A stretch of 38,947 nucleotides of DNA from the IMG/VR virus record IMGVR_UViG_3300005590_000048, positions 1-38,947 of that record; one strand, written 5' to 3'. Position 1 is the first letter of the stretch; every line of letters begins with the position of its first letter. The translations under genes and the position numbers were made by a program. Source of the DNA: a virus. Shown here piece after piece: positions 24,489-31,525 of this stretch. The notes beneath the pieces were generated by a model. It ran no database searches. It was given only the letters and a program-made list of their open reading frames with translations, and was not told the origin of the DNA.

Positions 24489-25306
24489 TGAGTCGAATTG
24501 TCTGTTGGTTTTCATGCGGTGCAGCCTCCGCCTACGCTACAAAGTTAGCCATAGAAGCTAATGCCGGTGAACGTGAGCTGGTGGTTGTATCCATTTTTTT
24601 AGAAGACGAGCATCCAGACAGTGACCGCTTCCTGGAAGATTGCGAAAAGTGGTTCGGCCAGGAAATCATTCAGATTGCCGATGAGAAGTACGGGGCCAGT
24701 GTAGATAAGGTTATTGCCTCTACTAAGTATATGTCGGGAGCCCGCGGTGCCCGCTGCACTAAAGAGTTAAAGAAACAGGTCCGCCTGGACTGGCAGCGCG
24801 ATGACGACACCCACGTATTTGGCATGCACATCGGCGAAGAGAAACGAGTTAACCAGTTAATTGACGGCGAACCTGATTTAGATGTGTGGCCGATACTGGT
24901 CGAGGAAGGTATTGATAAACAGCGGTGCTTCGATGCTGTTGAGAAAGCAGGTATTGAAATGCCTGAAATGTATAAGCTTGGGTACCATAACAACAACTGT
25001 ATTGGTTGCCTTAAAGCGCAGAGCGCAGGCTATTGGAACAAGATACGCCAGGACTTCCCTAAAGTATTTGAGACACGGGCCGAACAAGAAAGACTTGTAA
25101 GTGTCGCAATGTGCCGCGTTCAGGCGCAAAAATTCATTAATGAATACGAAGATAATTTCAGGGCAATGCTGGATGACCCGCACTGCCAGATTAAGATTAA
25201 CGCGAAGGGTGCATTGATGGTACCTTTGCGATATTTACCCCCAGATGTGGGTAAGCACGACCCTGCTTACGTTCCCAACTGTGGATTTTTTTGCGAAACA
25301 ACATAA
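24488..25306 (+). CDS. PAPS reductase-like (ATP pyrophosphatase PP-loop) protein
   Basis: A 272-residue protein of the phage PAPS-reductase-like group. The PP-loop reads FSCGAASA (8-15); ARCTKELKK (88-96) and NNNCIGCLKAQSAGYWNK (168-185) are the conserved Cys-containing motifs of the family. True sulfonucleotide reductases reduce PAPS to sulfite; the phage versions are of unknown function and have been suggested to modify nucleotides or sulfur compounds. The start is GTG at 24488, overlapping the stop of the RHH gene (TAGTG), with GGAGA upstream. C10 in the PP-loop replaces the usual Gly (SGGxxS), which is odd. The nearby nucleases suggest a DNA-related task. Confidence 0.85.
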   Translation: MSRIVCWFSCGAASAYATKLAIEANAGERELVVVSIFLEDEHPDSDRFLEDCEKWFGQEIIQIADEKYGASVDKVIASTKYMSGARGARCTKELKKQVRLDWQRDDDTHVFGMHIGEEKRVNQLIDGEPDLDVWPILVEEGIDKQRCFDAVEKAGIEMPEMYKLGYHNNNCIGCLKAQSAGYWNKIRQDFPKVFETRAEQERLVSVAMCRVQAQKFINEYEDNFRAMLDDPHCQIKINAKGALMVPLRYLPPDVGKHDPAYVPNCGFFCETT

Positions 25307-25318
25307 AAGGCGAAGACT

Positions 25319-26470
25319 ATGCAACACTCCAATCTCATTGGCGGATCAACGACCGCTCGAATTATTGCTTGCCCGTACTCAATGTCGGCACCGAAGCACC
25401 CCCAACCAGAGTCTCCGTTTGCAGAGGAAGGCACCTATCTCCATGATGTTATGGAAAAAATTCTTCTTGGTGAATTGCTTGAAGATGAAGTTAAAGACTA
25501 TGAAGGCATGACCCAGGAGCTACTGGATGAAAAAGTCTACCCAGCTCTTGAGGCTTTTGATACGGTCACTGACGAGTATGTGCCTGAAGGCGAAGACTGG
25601 ACCGACTACCTACCTGAAGCTGAATACCATTATACCGGTGAGCTTGCAGGCTGTTTTGGCACCACGGACTTTGTGGGCCGCCACGGTAAGACACTACTGA
25701 TACTCGACTGGAAGTTCGGCGACGGTGTGGCTGTATCACCTGTTGAGAATACCCAGATGAAATTCTACTGCGGTGCTATCATGGATACTAACCCTAATTT
25801 ATTTTACGGTGTCGAAGATATTGCTTTCTGTATCGTGCAGCCTATTCGCGGCAAGGACTGTGAGCCGTTACTCTGGCACACTACCGTTGAAGATATTAAA
25901 GAGTTTAGAGGAGTCCTGGCGACCACGTTAGCAACGGCCCAAGGCGATAACCCACCAATGCAAACCGGTGATCACTGCCGTTTCTGTGACCATAAGCCCT
26001 TATGCCCTGAAGTCCAGGGTATGGTATCGACGGCCCTGCTGGCCCAACCTGATGCGATGACGCCGGAAGAGTTAGCCAAGGCCCTGGAGACTGTGGATAT
26101 TATAGAGCAGTACGGCAAGGATATTCGCAAGCTGGCCTTCTCGGTACTGGAAGAAGGCTATGACCTGCCAGGCTTTAAGCTGGTGGCTAAAAGAGCTACC
26201 CGTAAATGGACCGACACTGAAGCTGTGGAGAAAAAATTAAAAGGCATGAAAGCATCTTTGACTGATTGCAAAGAGCGGCCTAAACTTAAAAGCCCAGCCC
26301 AGGTTGAGAAAATTCTCAAGAAGGCTGAAAAAGATTTCTCGAAGCTTAGCGACTTAATTGTCAAAGAGTCTTCGGGCAATACCGTCGCTCCTGAGAGTGA
26401 CAAACGTGAAGCCGTTGAGACACTGCCTAAGCAGTTAGACGAACTGGCCGAACAATTAAACATAAACTAA
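25319..26470 (+). CDS. DUF2800 family Cas4-like PD-(D/E)xK nuclease
   Basis: A 383-residue protein matching DUF2800. Motif SxxxRxxACP-like IIACP near residue 18 (C18), GTYLHDVMEKIL (38-49) with H42, GTTDFV (D117) and LLILDWKFG (D130, K132) give the PD-(D/E)xK active site. C220, C223 and C229 (CRFCDHKPLCPE) together with C18 match the four-cysteine Fe-S cluster of Cas4/AddB nucleases. The C-terminal 130 residues are helical, Lys/Glu-rich. These enzymes usually act as single-strand exonucleases in phage recombination; here the gene is followed by a probable ssDNA-binding protein. An AAAGGCGAAG ribosome region precedes ATG 25319. Confidence 0.88.
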   Translation: MQHSNLIGGSTTARIIACPYSMSAPKHPQPESPFAEEGTYLHDVMEKILLGELLEDEVKDYEGMTQELLDEKVYPALEAFDTVTDEYVPEGEDWTDYLPEAEYHYTGELAGCFGTTDFVGRHGKTLLILDWKFGDGVAVSPVENTQMKFYCGAIMDTNPNLFYGVEDIAFCIVQPIRGKDCEPLLWHTTVEDIKEFRGVLATTLATAQGDNPPMQTGDHCRFCDHKPLCPEVQGMVSTALLAQPDAMTPEELAKALETVDIIEQYGKDIRKLAFSVLEEGYDLPGFKLVAKRATRKWTDTEAVEKKLKGMKASLTDCKERPKLKSPAQVEKILKKAEKDFSKLSDLIVKESSGNTVAPESDKREAVETLPKQLDELAEQLNIN

Positions 26471-26491
26471 AAACATAAAAGGTAAAGACAA

Positions 26492-27133
26492 ATGTCAAAA
26501 CAAGTAGCTAACCCAGACGCCGCCACCCTGGCCGCGCAAATCGAACAAGCTATTGCGACAAGCCCCGCTGTATCCGGTGACATCGCGTTCATGAAATTCG
26601 CTAAAGGCGAATGGTTATATGGTGCTGATGAAGATGAAGCTGCAACAACATCTTTATGGGCCGTTAACCCTAAGTCATTCTGCCAAGGCTATATAGTTTG
26701 GGGCGATAATGAAGTAGAAGATGAACAAATGGCTCAACTTGGTCAACCTGCTCCATCTATGCCTGCGGGCGCCGATGCCCAGGTAGCCTTTGAAATGCTT
26801 TGTATTGAAGGTGAAGATGAAGGTACTCGCGTACTCTTCAAAACCTCCAGTAAAGGTGGCCGCAAGGCTGTTATGAAGCTGATCAAAGCTGTCGGCCTAC
26901 AGTCTAAAGAAGGCCAGCCGTTTGTACCTGTGTGTCTCCTGGATAAGGATTCATATAAGCACAAAGAGTTCGGAAAAATCTACACACCAGTATTTACTGT
27001 GGAAGAGTGGATTAATGAATCCGATATAGGCACACCTGCTGAGCCTGAAGAGGTTGAGCCTGAAGAGGTTGAGCCTGAGCCGGAAAAAGAAGAAGAAGAA
27101 GCACCGAAGCGTCGCAGACGCCGTGCCTCTTAA
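26492..27133 (+). CDS. Putative single-stranded DNA-binding protein (DUF2815-like position)
   Basis: A 213-residue protein. Residues 30-165 look like a beta-rich domain (IAFMKFAKGEWLYGADEDE, SLWAVNPKSFCQGYIVWGD, YTPVFTVEEWI) similar to phage ssDNA-binding proteins found next to DUF2800 genes. The C-terminal tail is strongly acidic (PEEVEPEEVEPEPEKEEEE), as in SSB and T7 gp2.5, but then ends in RRRRRR-type basic residues (KRRRRRAS), which is unusual. It would coat single strands made by replication and by the neighbouring nuclease. Specific family (DUF2815 or another) not certain. Confidence 0.7.
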   Translation: MSKQVANPDAATLAAQIEQAIATSPAVSGDIAFMKFAKGEWLYGADEDEAATTSLWAVNPKSFCQGYIVWGDNEVEDEQMAQLGQPAPSMPAGADAQVAFEMLCIEGEDEGTRVLFKTSSKGGRKAVMKLIKAVGLQSKEGQPFVPVCLLDKDSYKHKEFGKIYTPVFTVEEWINESDIGTPAEPEEVEPEEVEPEPEKEEEEAPKRRRRRAS

Positions 27134-27401
27134 GACTGAAGCCGATCTGGAACGGGCCTGCTCCAAGCTTGCATCATTTGAGGGTTGTAAGCTTTGGAAA
27201 TGGTCTAGCCCTGGCCTAGCCGGGGTTCCAGATCGCCTCCTCTTTAAACCCCACGGTGAGTTAATCATCGTGGAGTTTAAAACCCCTAAAGGCACCGGTA
27301 TCCTATCGGCCATGCAAGAGCGACGTATCGCTGAACTGCGTGAGCTTGGGTTCCGTGTGGAAGTGATAGACAACATAGAAGAATTCAAGGCACTACTATG
27401 A
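27123..27401 (+). CDS. VRR-NUC domain nuclease
   Basis: A 92-residue protein if started at GTG 27123, which overlaps the previous gene by 11 bases. The frame is open further upstream to a TTG at 27054, but that extension merely translates the acidic-tail region of the previous gene in another frame, giving a lysine run. The core motif WKWSSPGLAGVPDRLLF, then IIVEFKTPKG, contains D37, E51 and K53 of the VRR-NUC PD-(D/E)xK site. Stand-alone phage VRR-NUC proteins are structure-specific or nicking nucleases. The stop overlaps the helicase ATG (ATGA), a gene pair seen in many phages. Confidence 0.88.
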   Translation: MPLKTEADLERACSKLASFEGCKLWKWSSPGLAGVPDRLLFKPHGELIIVEFKTPKGTGILSAMQERRIAELRELGFRVEVIDNIEEFKALL

Positions 27402-28747
27402 AAACCACTGACCTGCTACCCAAGTCAGCACTCAGGCCGTACCAGAACGATCTGATAACCCACCTGTACGAGCATGACGGCACACTGGCCAGGCTCCCTA
27501 TGGGCGCAGGTAAGACGGTCTGCACACTGACAGCCATTAAGGAACTCATTGATGACGGTGTATTAAACAAGGTACTGGTGGTAGCACCGTTGCGCGTAGC
27601 GACGCTTGTGTGGAAGCAGGAGGCCGCACGCTGGGAGCATCTGGCCGGCATGAAAGTGGCTATTGCTTGCGGTAACGAGAAGCAAAGGCTTAAGGGCCTG
27701 GCAGAATACCCTGACGTACTGACTATTAACATAGAAAACTTGCCGTGGTTCGTCAGCAACGGCCACCTAAAATATTTCGACGGCATTGTCTTCGACGAGA
27801 TAACCAAATTCAAAGCACCAACAGGCAAACGCCTTAAGGCCATTGAGAAAGATGTCAGCCAGATAGGTTGGCGCGTCGGCCTGACTGGCTCCATCAGGCC
27901 CCAGGACTTACAGGATGTCTTCGCACCGATGAAACTGGTGACGAATGACAGGCCGCTGGGCAAAAACATTACAGCCTTCAGGAAGTCTTTTATGATACGT
28001 GACCCTTATGTTACAGGCCGGTATCATGCTATCCCTGGAATGGAAGAAACGGTTGCGAAGAAAATGAGTAAATGGGTTTACCAAATACCTGAAGAAGATT
28101 ACCTGGACCAACTACCTGAGCTGAATATCGTCAGGGTTCCGGTCGTTATGCCGAAGAAGGCTGTTGATGTCTACAAGAAAATGAAGTTTGAATACATGGC
28201 CGAAGATGTTGAAGCCCTTAGCGCTGCATCTATGGTCCTGAAGCTGCAACAAATCACATCCGGTTTTATGTATGGGCCTGACAACACTGTGGTCAAAGTA
28301 CATGACGCCAAGCAAGAAGCACTGAGAGAATTATGCAACGAGACTACCGGCAATATTTTGATAGCTTACTGGTTTCAAGAAGACCTGAGACTCATAAAGC
28401 AGGTTTTAGGGTGTCATCACTTAGGCTCAGGGGTGAACCAAAAGAAAGCCGACTCGATAGTTACCGAGTGGAACGCAGGCAACATAAAAGAGTTGGCCGT
28501 ACACCCGGCATCAGTAGGCCACGGCTTAAACCTTCAAGACGGAGGCAACACGATCATCTGGTTTACTGGTGTATATTCTTTCGAGCTTCACGAACAATTG
28601 ATCGCCAGGCTCAGGCGCTCTGGACAGTCTTCAGGGCATGTAACCAGTATGCACCTTATCGCGGCGGAGATAGACGACGTGGTACTACAGACCGCGCTTG
28701 GTAAGGGTGACATTCAAGATAATTTTGTGAGGTTTTTAGATGCTTAG
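27398..28747 (+). CDS. SNF2/DEAD-type helicase
   Basis: A 449-residue superfamily 2 ATPase. Motif I MGAGKT (35-40), motif Ia VVAPLRVA, motif II VFDEITKFK (131-139, DEIT instead of DEAH), motif III GLTGS near 165, and in the second domain HPASVGHGLNLQDG and QLIARLRRSGQ with the arginine finger of motif VI. It resembles phage SNF2-like helicases encoded after VRR-NUC genes. A role in fork remodelling or recombination is likely; the exact substrate cannot be read from the sequence. It begins at ATG 27398, overlapping the nuclease stop. Confidence 0.9.
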   Translation: MKTTDLLPKSALRPYQNDLITHLYEHDGTLARLPMGAGKTVCTLTAIKELIDDGVLNKVLVVAPLRVATLVWKQEAARWEHLAGMKVAIACGNEKQRLKGLAEYPDVLTINIENLPWFVSNGHLKYFDGIVFDEITKFKAPTGKRLKAIEKDVSQIGWRVGLTGSIRPQDLQDVFAPMKLVTNDRPLGKNITAFRKSFMIRDPYVTGRYHAIPGMEETVAKKMSKWVYQIPEEDYLDQLPELNIVRVPVVMPKKAVDVYKKMKFEYMAEDVEALSAASMVLKLQQITSGFMYGPDNTVVKVHDAKQEALRELCNETTGNILIAYWFQEDLRLIKQVLGCHHLGSGVNQKKADSIVTEWNAGNIKELAVHPASVGHGLNLQDGGNTIIWFTGVYSFELHEQLIARLRRSGQSSGHVTSMHLIAAEIDDVVLQTALGKGDIQDNFVRFLDA

Positions 28748-28829
28748 TGTACTAGCTACCCTACGAATACATTCAGCACGAGTAAAAATTTTTCAGTATG
28801 AAGTTAACGCCGCATTTGGGGAGAAAGTT

Positions 28830-29030
28830 ATGGGAGCAGGCAAAGGCGACAGGCCTAGAAAATCACAGATAGCCGAAGAGCTACGTCGATTGAAATACGA
28901 GTTTACTTTTGAAACGAACCCGATAAAGAAAGAGGCACTGCGGAAACAGATCGCAGACCTGGAGGTTGGCGGGTCGTTATCAGCCAGTGGTGAATGTGAG
29001 AACAGCAACGGGGAGAGTGAAAATGAATGA
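28830..29030 (+). CDS. Small charged phage protein, unknown
   Basis: A 66-residue protein from ATG 28830. The frame is open from an ATG at 28740, but GGGGAGA lies 5 bases before 28830 and the product then begins MGAGKGDRPRKSQ, a typical start of small phage proteins followed by a helical segment (IAEELRRLKYEFTFE, KKEALRKQIADLE). The C-terminus is Ser/Glu/Asn-rich. The 82 bases between the helicase stop and this ATG would be leader. Function unknown. Confidence 0.65.
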   Translation: MGAGKGDRPRKSQIAEELRRLKYEFTFETNPIKKEALRKQIADLEVGGSLSASGECENSNGESENE

Positions 29031-29187
29031 TGGATTTATAACATTTATGTTTGGAATTATTTTAGGCGCATTTATATCATGGGTTTTTACATATGGAGTT
29101 TATTTTAACAACTATATTATTGAATGTGAAAAGGAATTACCAAGAAACCAAAACTGCAAGGTAATAGCAGTACCGGAGGATAAATGA
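29023..29187 (+). CDS. Small single-pass membrane protein
   Basis: A 54-residue protein from ATG 29023, with GGGGAGA about 6 bases upstream; the longer frame from 28966 overlaps the previous gene and has no ribosome site. Residues 5-26 (FITFMFGIILGAFISWVFTYG) form one transmembrane helix, and the remainder has two Cys (IIECEKELPRNQNCKV). It overlaps the previous gene by 8 bases and the next by 4. It could alter the host membrane, but its role is unknown. Confidence 0.65.
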   Translation: MNDGFITFMFGIILGAFISWVFTYGVYFNNYIIECEKELPRNQNCKVIAVPEDK

Positions 29188-29492
29188 GTAAGTTAAAGCA
29201 GATATTTGATGAAGTAACAAAACATGCCATAGAAGATTCTGAAGGTATCCGTGATGATGGTTTGGCAAGACTTTTAAAATTCCTCTCGGTTCAGTACGAT
29301 GAACTCGATGCCAGTTACATGCTTATTGAGGGTTGGGTTAGTGTTGATGATAGGCTGCCTGAAGATAGTAGAATAGTTTTAACTGCTTCTCAATACGGTA
29401 TAGAATGCGATTACCTACATAAAGATAGGTGGGATAGAAGAGATATTACTCACTGGATGAACTTGCCCCTACCACCCATTAAGGATGAATAG
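29184..29492 (+). CDS. DUF551 domain protein
   Basis: A 102-residue protein. The C-terminal half matches DUF551: GWVSVDDRLPEDSRIVLTA, then a DRWDRRDITHWMNLPLPP ending, with the characteristic W-V-DRLP and THW-LP-P pattern. The N-terminal half is helical (LKQIFDEVTKHAIEDSEG). DUF551 proteins are common in phages of Gram-negative bacteria and have no known function. It starts at ATG 29184, overlapping the stop of the membrane protein. Confidence 0.8.
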   Translation: MSKLKQIFDEVTKHAIEDSEGIRDDGLARLLKFLSVQYDELDASYMLIEGWVSVDDRLPEDSRIVLTASQYGIECDYLHKDRWDRRDITHWMNLPLPPIKDE

Positions 29493-29493
29493 C

Positions 29494-29754
29494 ATGAACT
29501 ATGATGAAACTTTTACATATAACGGTTTAAAAGCGTGTATTGCTCAACCTTACCAAGTTGAAGTTCTCGCTAATAATATACAAGTTAGTTCTGAATTTAG
29601 AAAAGATTTTAATTTATGGTTGGGCGGTTTTTTCGGATATAAAGAAACACTGCCAGATGGTGAAATTTTAGTAGCTAAACATTTAGGCACAATGACAATG
29701 AACCTACCTACATTCATTAGATTAAAACAAGAACTTGAAACCCGTAAAGCATAA
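29494..29754 (+). CDS. Small protein, unknown
   Basis: An 86-residue protein. I choose ATG 29494 rather than 29485 because AAGGA lies 8 bases before it, whereas it abuts the earlier ATG. The product has short strands (TFTYNGLKACIAQPYQVEVLA region) and a FNLWLGGFFGYKET segment; the C-terminus is helical. No membrane segment and no family recognised. It lies 1 base after the DUF551 stop. Confidence 0.6.
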   Translation: MNYDETFTYNGLKACIAQPYQVEVLANNIQVSSEFRKDFNLWLGGFFGYKETLPDGEILVAKHLGTMTMNLPTFIRLKQELETRKA

Positions 29755-29769
29755 TAGGAGATAGATAAG

Positions 29770-30279
29770 ATGAAAGAGCAAATAATAAATTATCTCAGGG
29801 AAAGAGGGCTAGAACCTACTGAGCGCGACATAACAGTATTTAAAGAAATATTTGATCGTGAATCTCAATCACGCATAGCGCAATTAGAGAAACAAATCTC
29901 AATGGACACAGTAAGATTCAAGGAAATGGAAGAATCAGGCTTGAAACTTGAGCAGCAAAACACCCAGCTACTTGAGCGTGAACAGGAACAAGTGATAATG
30001 GCAAAAGGTTTAGCTGGTCAAGAGTTAGCAGGTATATTTTACGATGGTTCTTACCGTAATGGGCGAGCAGTAAAGATATGTGAAGAATATACACAAAACC
30101 AGATTAAGCTACTCAACAATACAAGTGATGACATACCGCAAGCCCCATCAAAGGCTGATGTGATAAGAGAGGCTGTAGAGGCTTACAAGCAAGAACATTC
30201 AACAGTACCTATGATTAAATTCAGTGAAACATACGAAGCTTTAGATTGGCTGATCGAATACGCAGGTGATGACGAATGA
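29770..30279 (+). CDS. Coiled-coil phage protein, unknown
   Basis: A 169-residue protein with a long helical segment at about residues 25-80 (RESQSRIAQLEKQISMD, then LKLEQQNTQLLEREQEQ) that should form a coiled coil. A VIREAVEAYKQEH helix and an EALDWLIEYAGDDE tail follow. Similar Ea8.5/DUF-like small phage proteins exist, but no specific family was recognised. A GGAG ribosome site lies 9 bases before ATG 29770. Confidence 0.65.
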   Translation: MKEQIINYLRERGLEPTERDITVFKEIFDRESQSRIAQLEKQISMDTVRFKEMEESGLKLEQQNTQLLEREQEQVIMAKGLAGQELAGIFYDGSYRNGRAVKICEEYTQNQIKLLNNTSDDIPQAPSKADVIREAVEAYKQEHSTVPMIKFSETYEALDWLIEYAGDDE

Positions 30280-30440
30280 ATAAGCCACCAGTAACAGGCA
30301 GTGCCGCAAGCAAGAGGCGTAAAGCCGATGAGCATAACCTACGGTACGTTGAGCGCAAGCAGGCCAAACACATTGAAGACATATTGCAACAAGCACTGGA
30401 TAAAACTGAGAAGGATACCGGTAGATGTGTGCAGAAGTAG
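30276..30440 (+). CDS. Very small basic protein, unknown
   Basis: A 54-codon ORF from ATG 30276, overlapping the previous stop (ATGA), to TAG 30440. The product starts MNKPPVTGSAASKRRKADEH and has a helix with VERKQAKHIEDILQQALDK. It is highly basic in the first half. It fills what would otherwise be an empty stretch and overlaps the next small gene by 16 bases. Function unknown. Confidence 0.6.
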   Translation: MNKPPVTGSAASKRRKADEHNLRYVERKQAKHIEDILQQALDKTEKDTGRCVQK

Positions 30441-30598
30441 CCAAGTGTAATAATTGCGGTAAACCCCTGGGTGAAAGATTCTGGTACAATCGCGCTTCAG
30501 GCTTACGCTATGTGTTTTGCAGCAAAGACTGTTACAATAATTTTTACGGAATAGATTCTAACGATGAAAGAGATTTATGGGGTGAAGATAATGGATGA
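30425..30598 (+). CDS. Small zinc-finger-like protein
   Basis: A 57-residue ORF from ATG 30425 to TGA 30598. Four cysteines in a CNNCGKPL and FCSKDC arrangement (C8, C11, C32, C36) form a classic treble-clef/zinc-ribbon pattern of the kind seen in small phage proteins. The tail is acidic. It overlaps both neighbours by 16 and 8 bases. A metal-binding role is likely; the partner is unknown. Confidence 0.7.
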   Translation: MCAEVAKCNNCGKPLGERFWYNRASGLRYVFCSKDCYNNFYGIDSNDERDLWGEDNG

Positions 30599-30725
30599 CT
30601 TGAAAACCAGAAAAGAAATTGAAGAGGAAGATCGTAACAAACGTCGAGGCGACATACTAAGTATAATCGCCCTGGGTTTTTTCATCCTGGTAATGGGCCT
30701 TATAAGCGGGCTACCTGGTGCTTAA
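30591..30725 (+). CDS. Small single-pass membrane protein at the end of the rightward operon
   Basis: A 44-residue ORF from ATG 30591 (GGGGTGA upstream) to TAA 30725. The first 20 residues are charged (DDLKTRKEIEEEDRNKRRGD) and the rest is one transmembrane helix (ILSIIALGFFILVMGLISG). The positive residues just before the helix suggest a cytoplasmic N-terminus. It ends face to face with the leftward lysis genes, sharing TTAA, with the stops in the loop of a CTGGTG/CACCAG hairpin. Role unknown; a lysis-related function is possible but it is on the other strand. Confidence 0.6.
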   Translation: MDDLKTRKEIEEEDRNKRRGDILSIIALGFFILVMGLISGLPGA

Positions 30726-30732
30726 TCACCAG
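30715..30732. terminator. Hairpin containing both convergent stop codons
   Basis: CTGGTG (30715-30720), loop CTTAAT, CACCAG (30727-30732). The loop holds the TAA stops of both strands. The stem is short and lacks a T-run, so termination efficiency is uncertain. Confidence 0.35.
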
Positions 30733-30955
30733 CACGGTGCCTTTCAGCTAACCTATCAAGAGCGCTAGTCACACCTACTATAGTGTCGTTAGTCTCTTTA
30801 TGCCGTCTTTCATCGGCTTCACGCCACTCACCACGTTCCTCCCGATGCTCATCCCGCATAACTTTCTGGTCGTCTTGGTAACGCTTCAGGCTATAAAGCA
30901 TAAAAGCCACCATAAGACCCACCAAACCGTACTCTTGAAACGCCGCAAAATCCAT
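30722..30955 (-). CDS. Holin-like / BhlA-type single-pass membrane protein
   Basis: A 77-residue protein with one N-terminal transmembrane helix (about residues 8-24, GLVGLMVAFMLYSLK) followed by a long, highly charged helix (KVMRDEHREERGEWREADERRHKE). This is the layout of BhlA/UviB-type holins and some phage lysis accessory proteins. It is the last gene of the late operon, after the endolysin and another holin-like gene. Function inferred from shape and position; it could also be a spanin-like or regulatory lysis protein. Confidence 0.6.
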   Translation of the reverse strand: MDFAAFQEYGLVGLMVAFMLYSLKRYQDDQKVMRDEHREERGEWREADERRHKETNDTIVGVTSALDRLAERHRAGD

Positions 30956-30964
30956 AATAGGCTC

Positions 30965-31213
30965 CTAGTCGTCGCTGTGTTTCTGATAAAGGCGCATACC
31001 CAGCACCCAGATTGCAGTCACCAGGGCAGTGACCGAAGTTGTCTCGATAGTGTCTACACCACCAAGACTGTATTGCTGGTAGATAGCCAGTGCGCTTGCG
31101 AAGATACCCCCGGCGCTGGCTTCTTTAATACCGGTCTTCGGCTTTGATTTAATTTTTGAGATAACCGCTATCAATATTTCTATGCCTGCTTTGATTGCCA
31201 ATGGGTTAGCCAT
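30965..31213 (-). CDS. Putative holin
   Basis: An 82-residue protein with two hydrophobic stretches, about residues 34-50 (AGGIFASALAIYQQYSL) and 58-76 (TTSVTALVTAIWVLGMRLYQ), and an amphipathic N-terminal helix. Size, basic loops and location directly after the endolysin fit a phage holin that permeabilises the inner membrane at the end of infection. Three bases separate it from the endolysin gene. The specific holin family was not identified. Confidence 0.6.
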   Translation of the reverse strand: MANPLAIKAGIEILIAVISKIKSKPKTGIKEASAGGIFASALAIYQQYSLGGVDTIETTSVTALVTAIWVLGMRLYQKHSDD

Positions 31214-31216
31214 AAT

Positions 31217-31525
31217 TTACTCCGGGTCGTATTCTACATGGATGTGAGATTTATGAACTACAACATCATAGTCCGAACCTAATGCTGCTCGCAGTTTTTC
31301 TGCGGCTTCTTCTTTTTCGTCTTTAGTAAAGTAACGGGATCGCAAGTCGATAGCCAGGCCGTAGTAATGTAGGCTGCCTGCTGAGTGTGCGCCGTCAAGC
31401 CCTGCGGTAATAACAAGTTCCTGGCCCAGCTCATTCCAGATAGCGTCGGCACTGATAAGTACCTTACGCATGACAAGCTGCAAGCCCGCAAGAATCACAC
31501 CATCTTTAATTTGCATTAAGGCCAC
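31217..31525 (-). CDS. M15-type endopeptidase endolysin
   Basis: A 102-residue protein with the peptidase M15 zinc motifs: SLHYYGLAID (residues 51-60) supplying H53 and D60, and HKSHIHVEY (91-99) supplying the last His ligand. The preceding VITAGLDGAHSAG fits the family. M15 enzymes such as phage L-alanoyl-D-glutamate endopeptidases cut peptidoglycan cross-bridges. There is no signal peptide, so export should need the neighbouring holin. The protein is short but seems complete. It overlaps the upstream gene by 10 bases. Confidence 0.85.
   Translation of the reverse strand: MALMQIKDGVILAGLQLVMRKVLISADAIWNELGQELVITAGLDGAHSAGSLHYYGLAIDLRSRYFTKDEKEEAAEKLRAALGSDYDVVVHKSHIHVEYDPE

Noticed and set aside
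27054-27122. N-terminal extension of the VRR-NUC protein from a TTG codon
   Set aside because: It only translates the repetitive acidic-tail codons of the previous gene in another frame; the domain starts after GTG 27123.
26492-27133. Prophage or temperate-phage control functions anywhere in the window
   Set aside because: No integrase, excisionase, CI-like repressor or attachment-site-like tRNA fragment was found; the only regulator-like product is the RHH protein at 24297.
27385-27969. 194-codon leftward ORF opposite the helicase gene
   Set aside because: It lies wholly opposite the recognisable helicase ATPase motifs and shows no domain of its own.
28740-28829. Longer start for the small gene at 28830
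   Set aside because: The ATG at 28740 has no ribosome site of its own, whereas 28830 has GGGGAGA at ideal distance.
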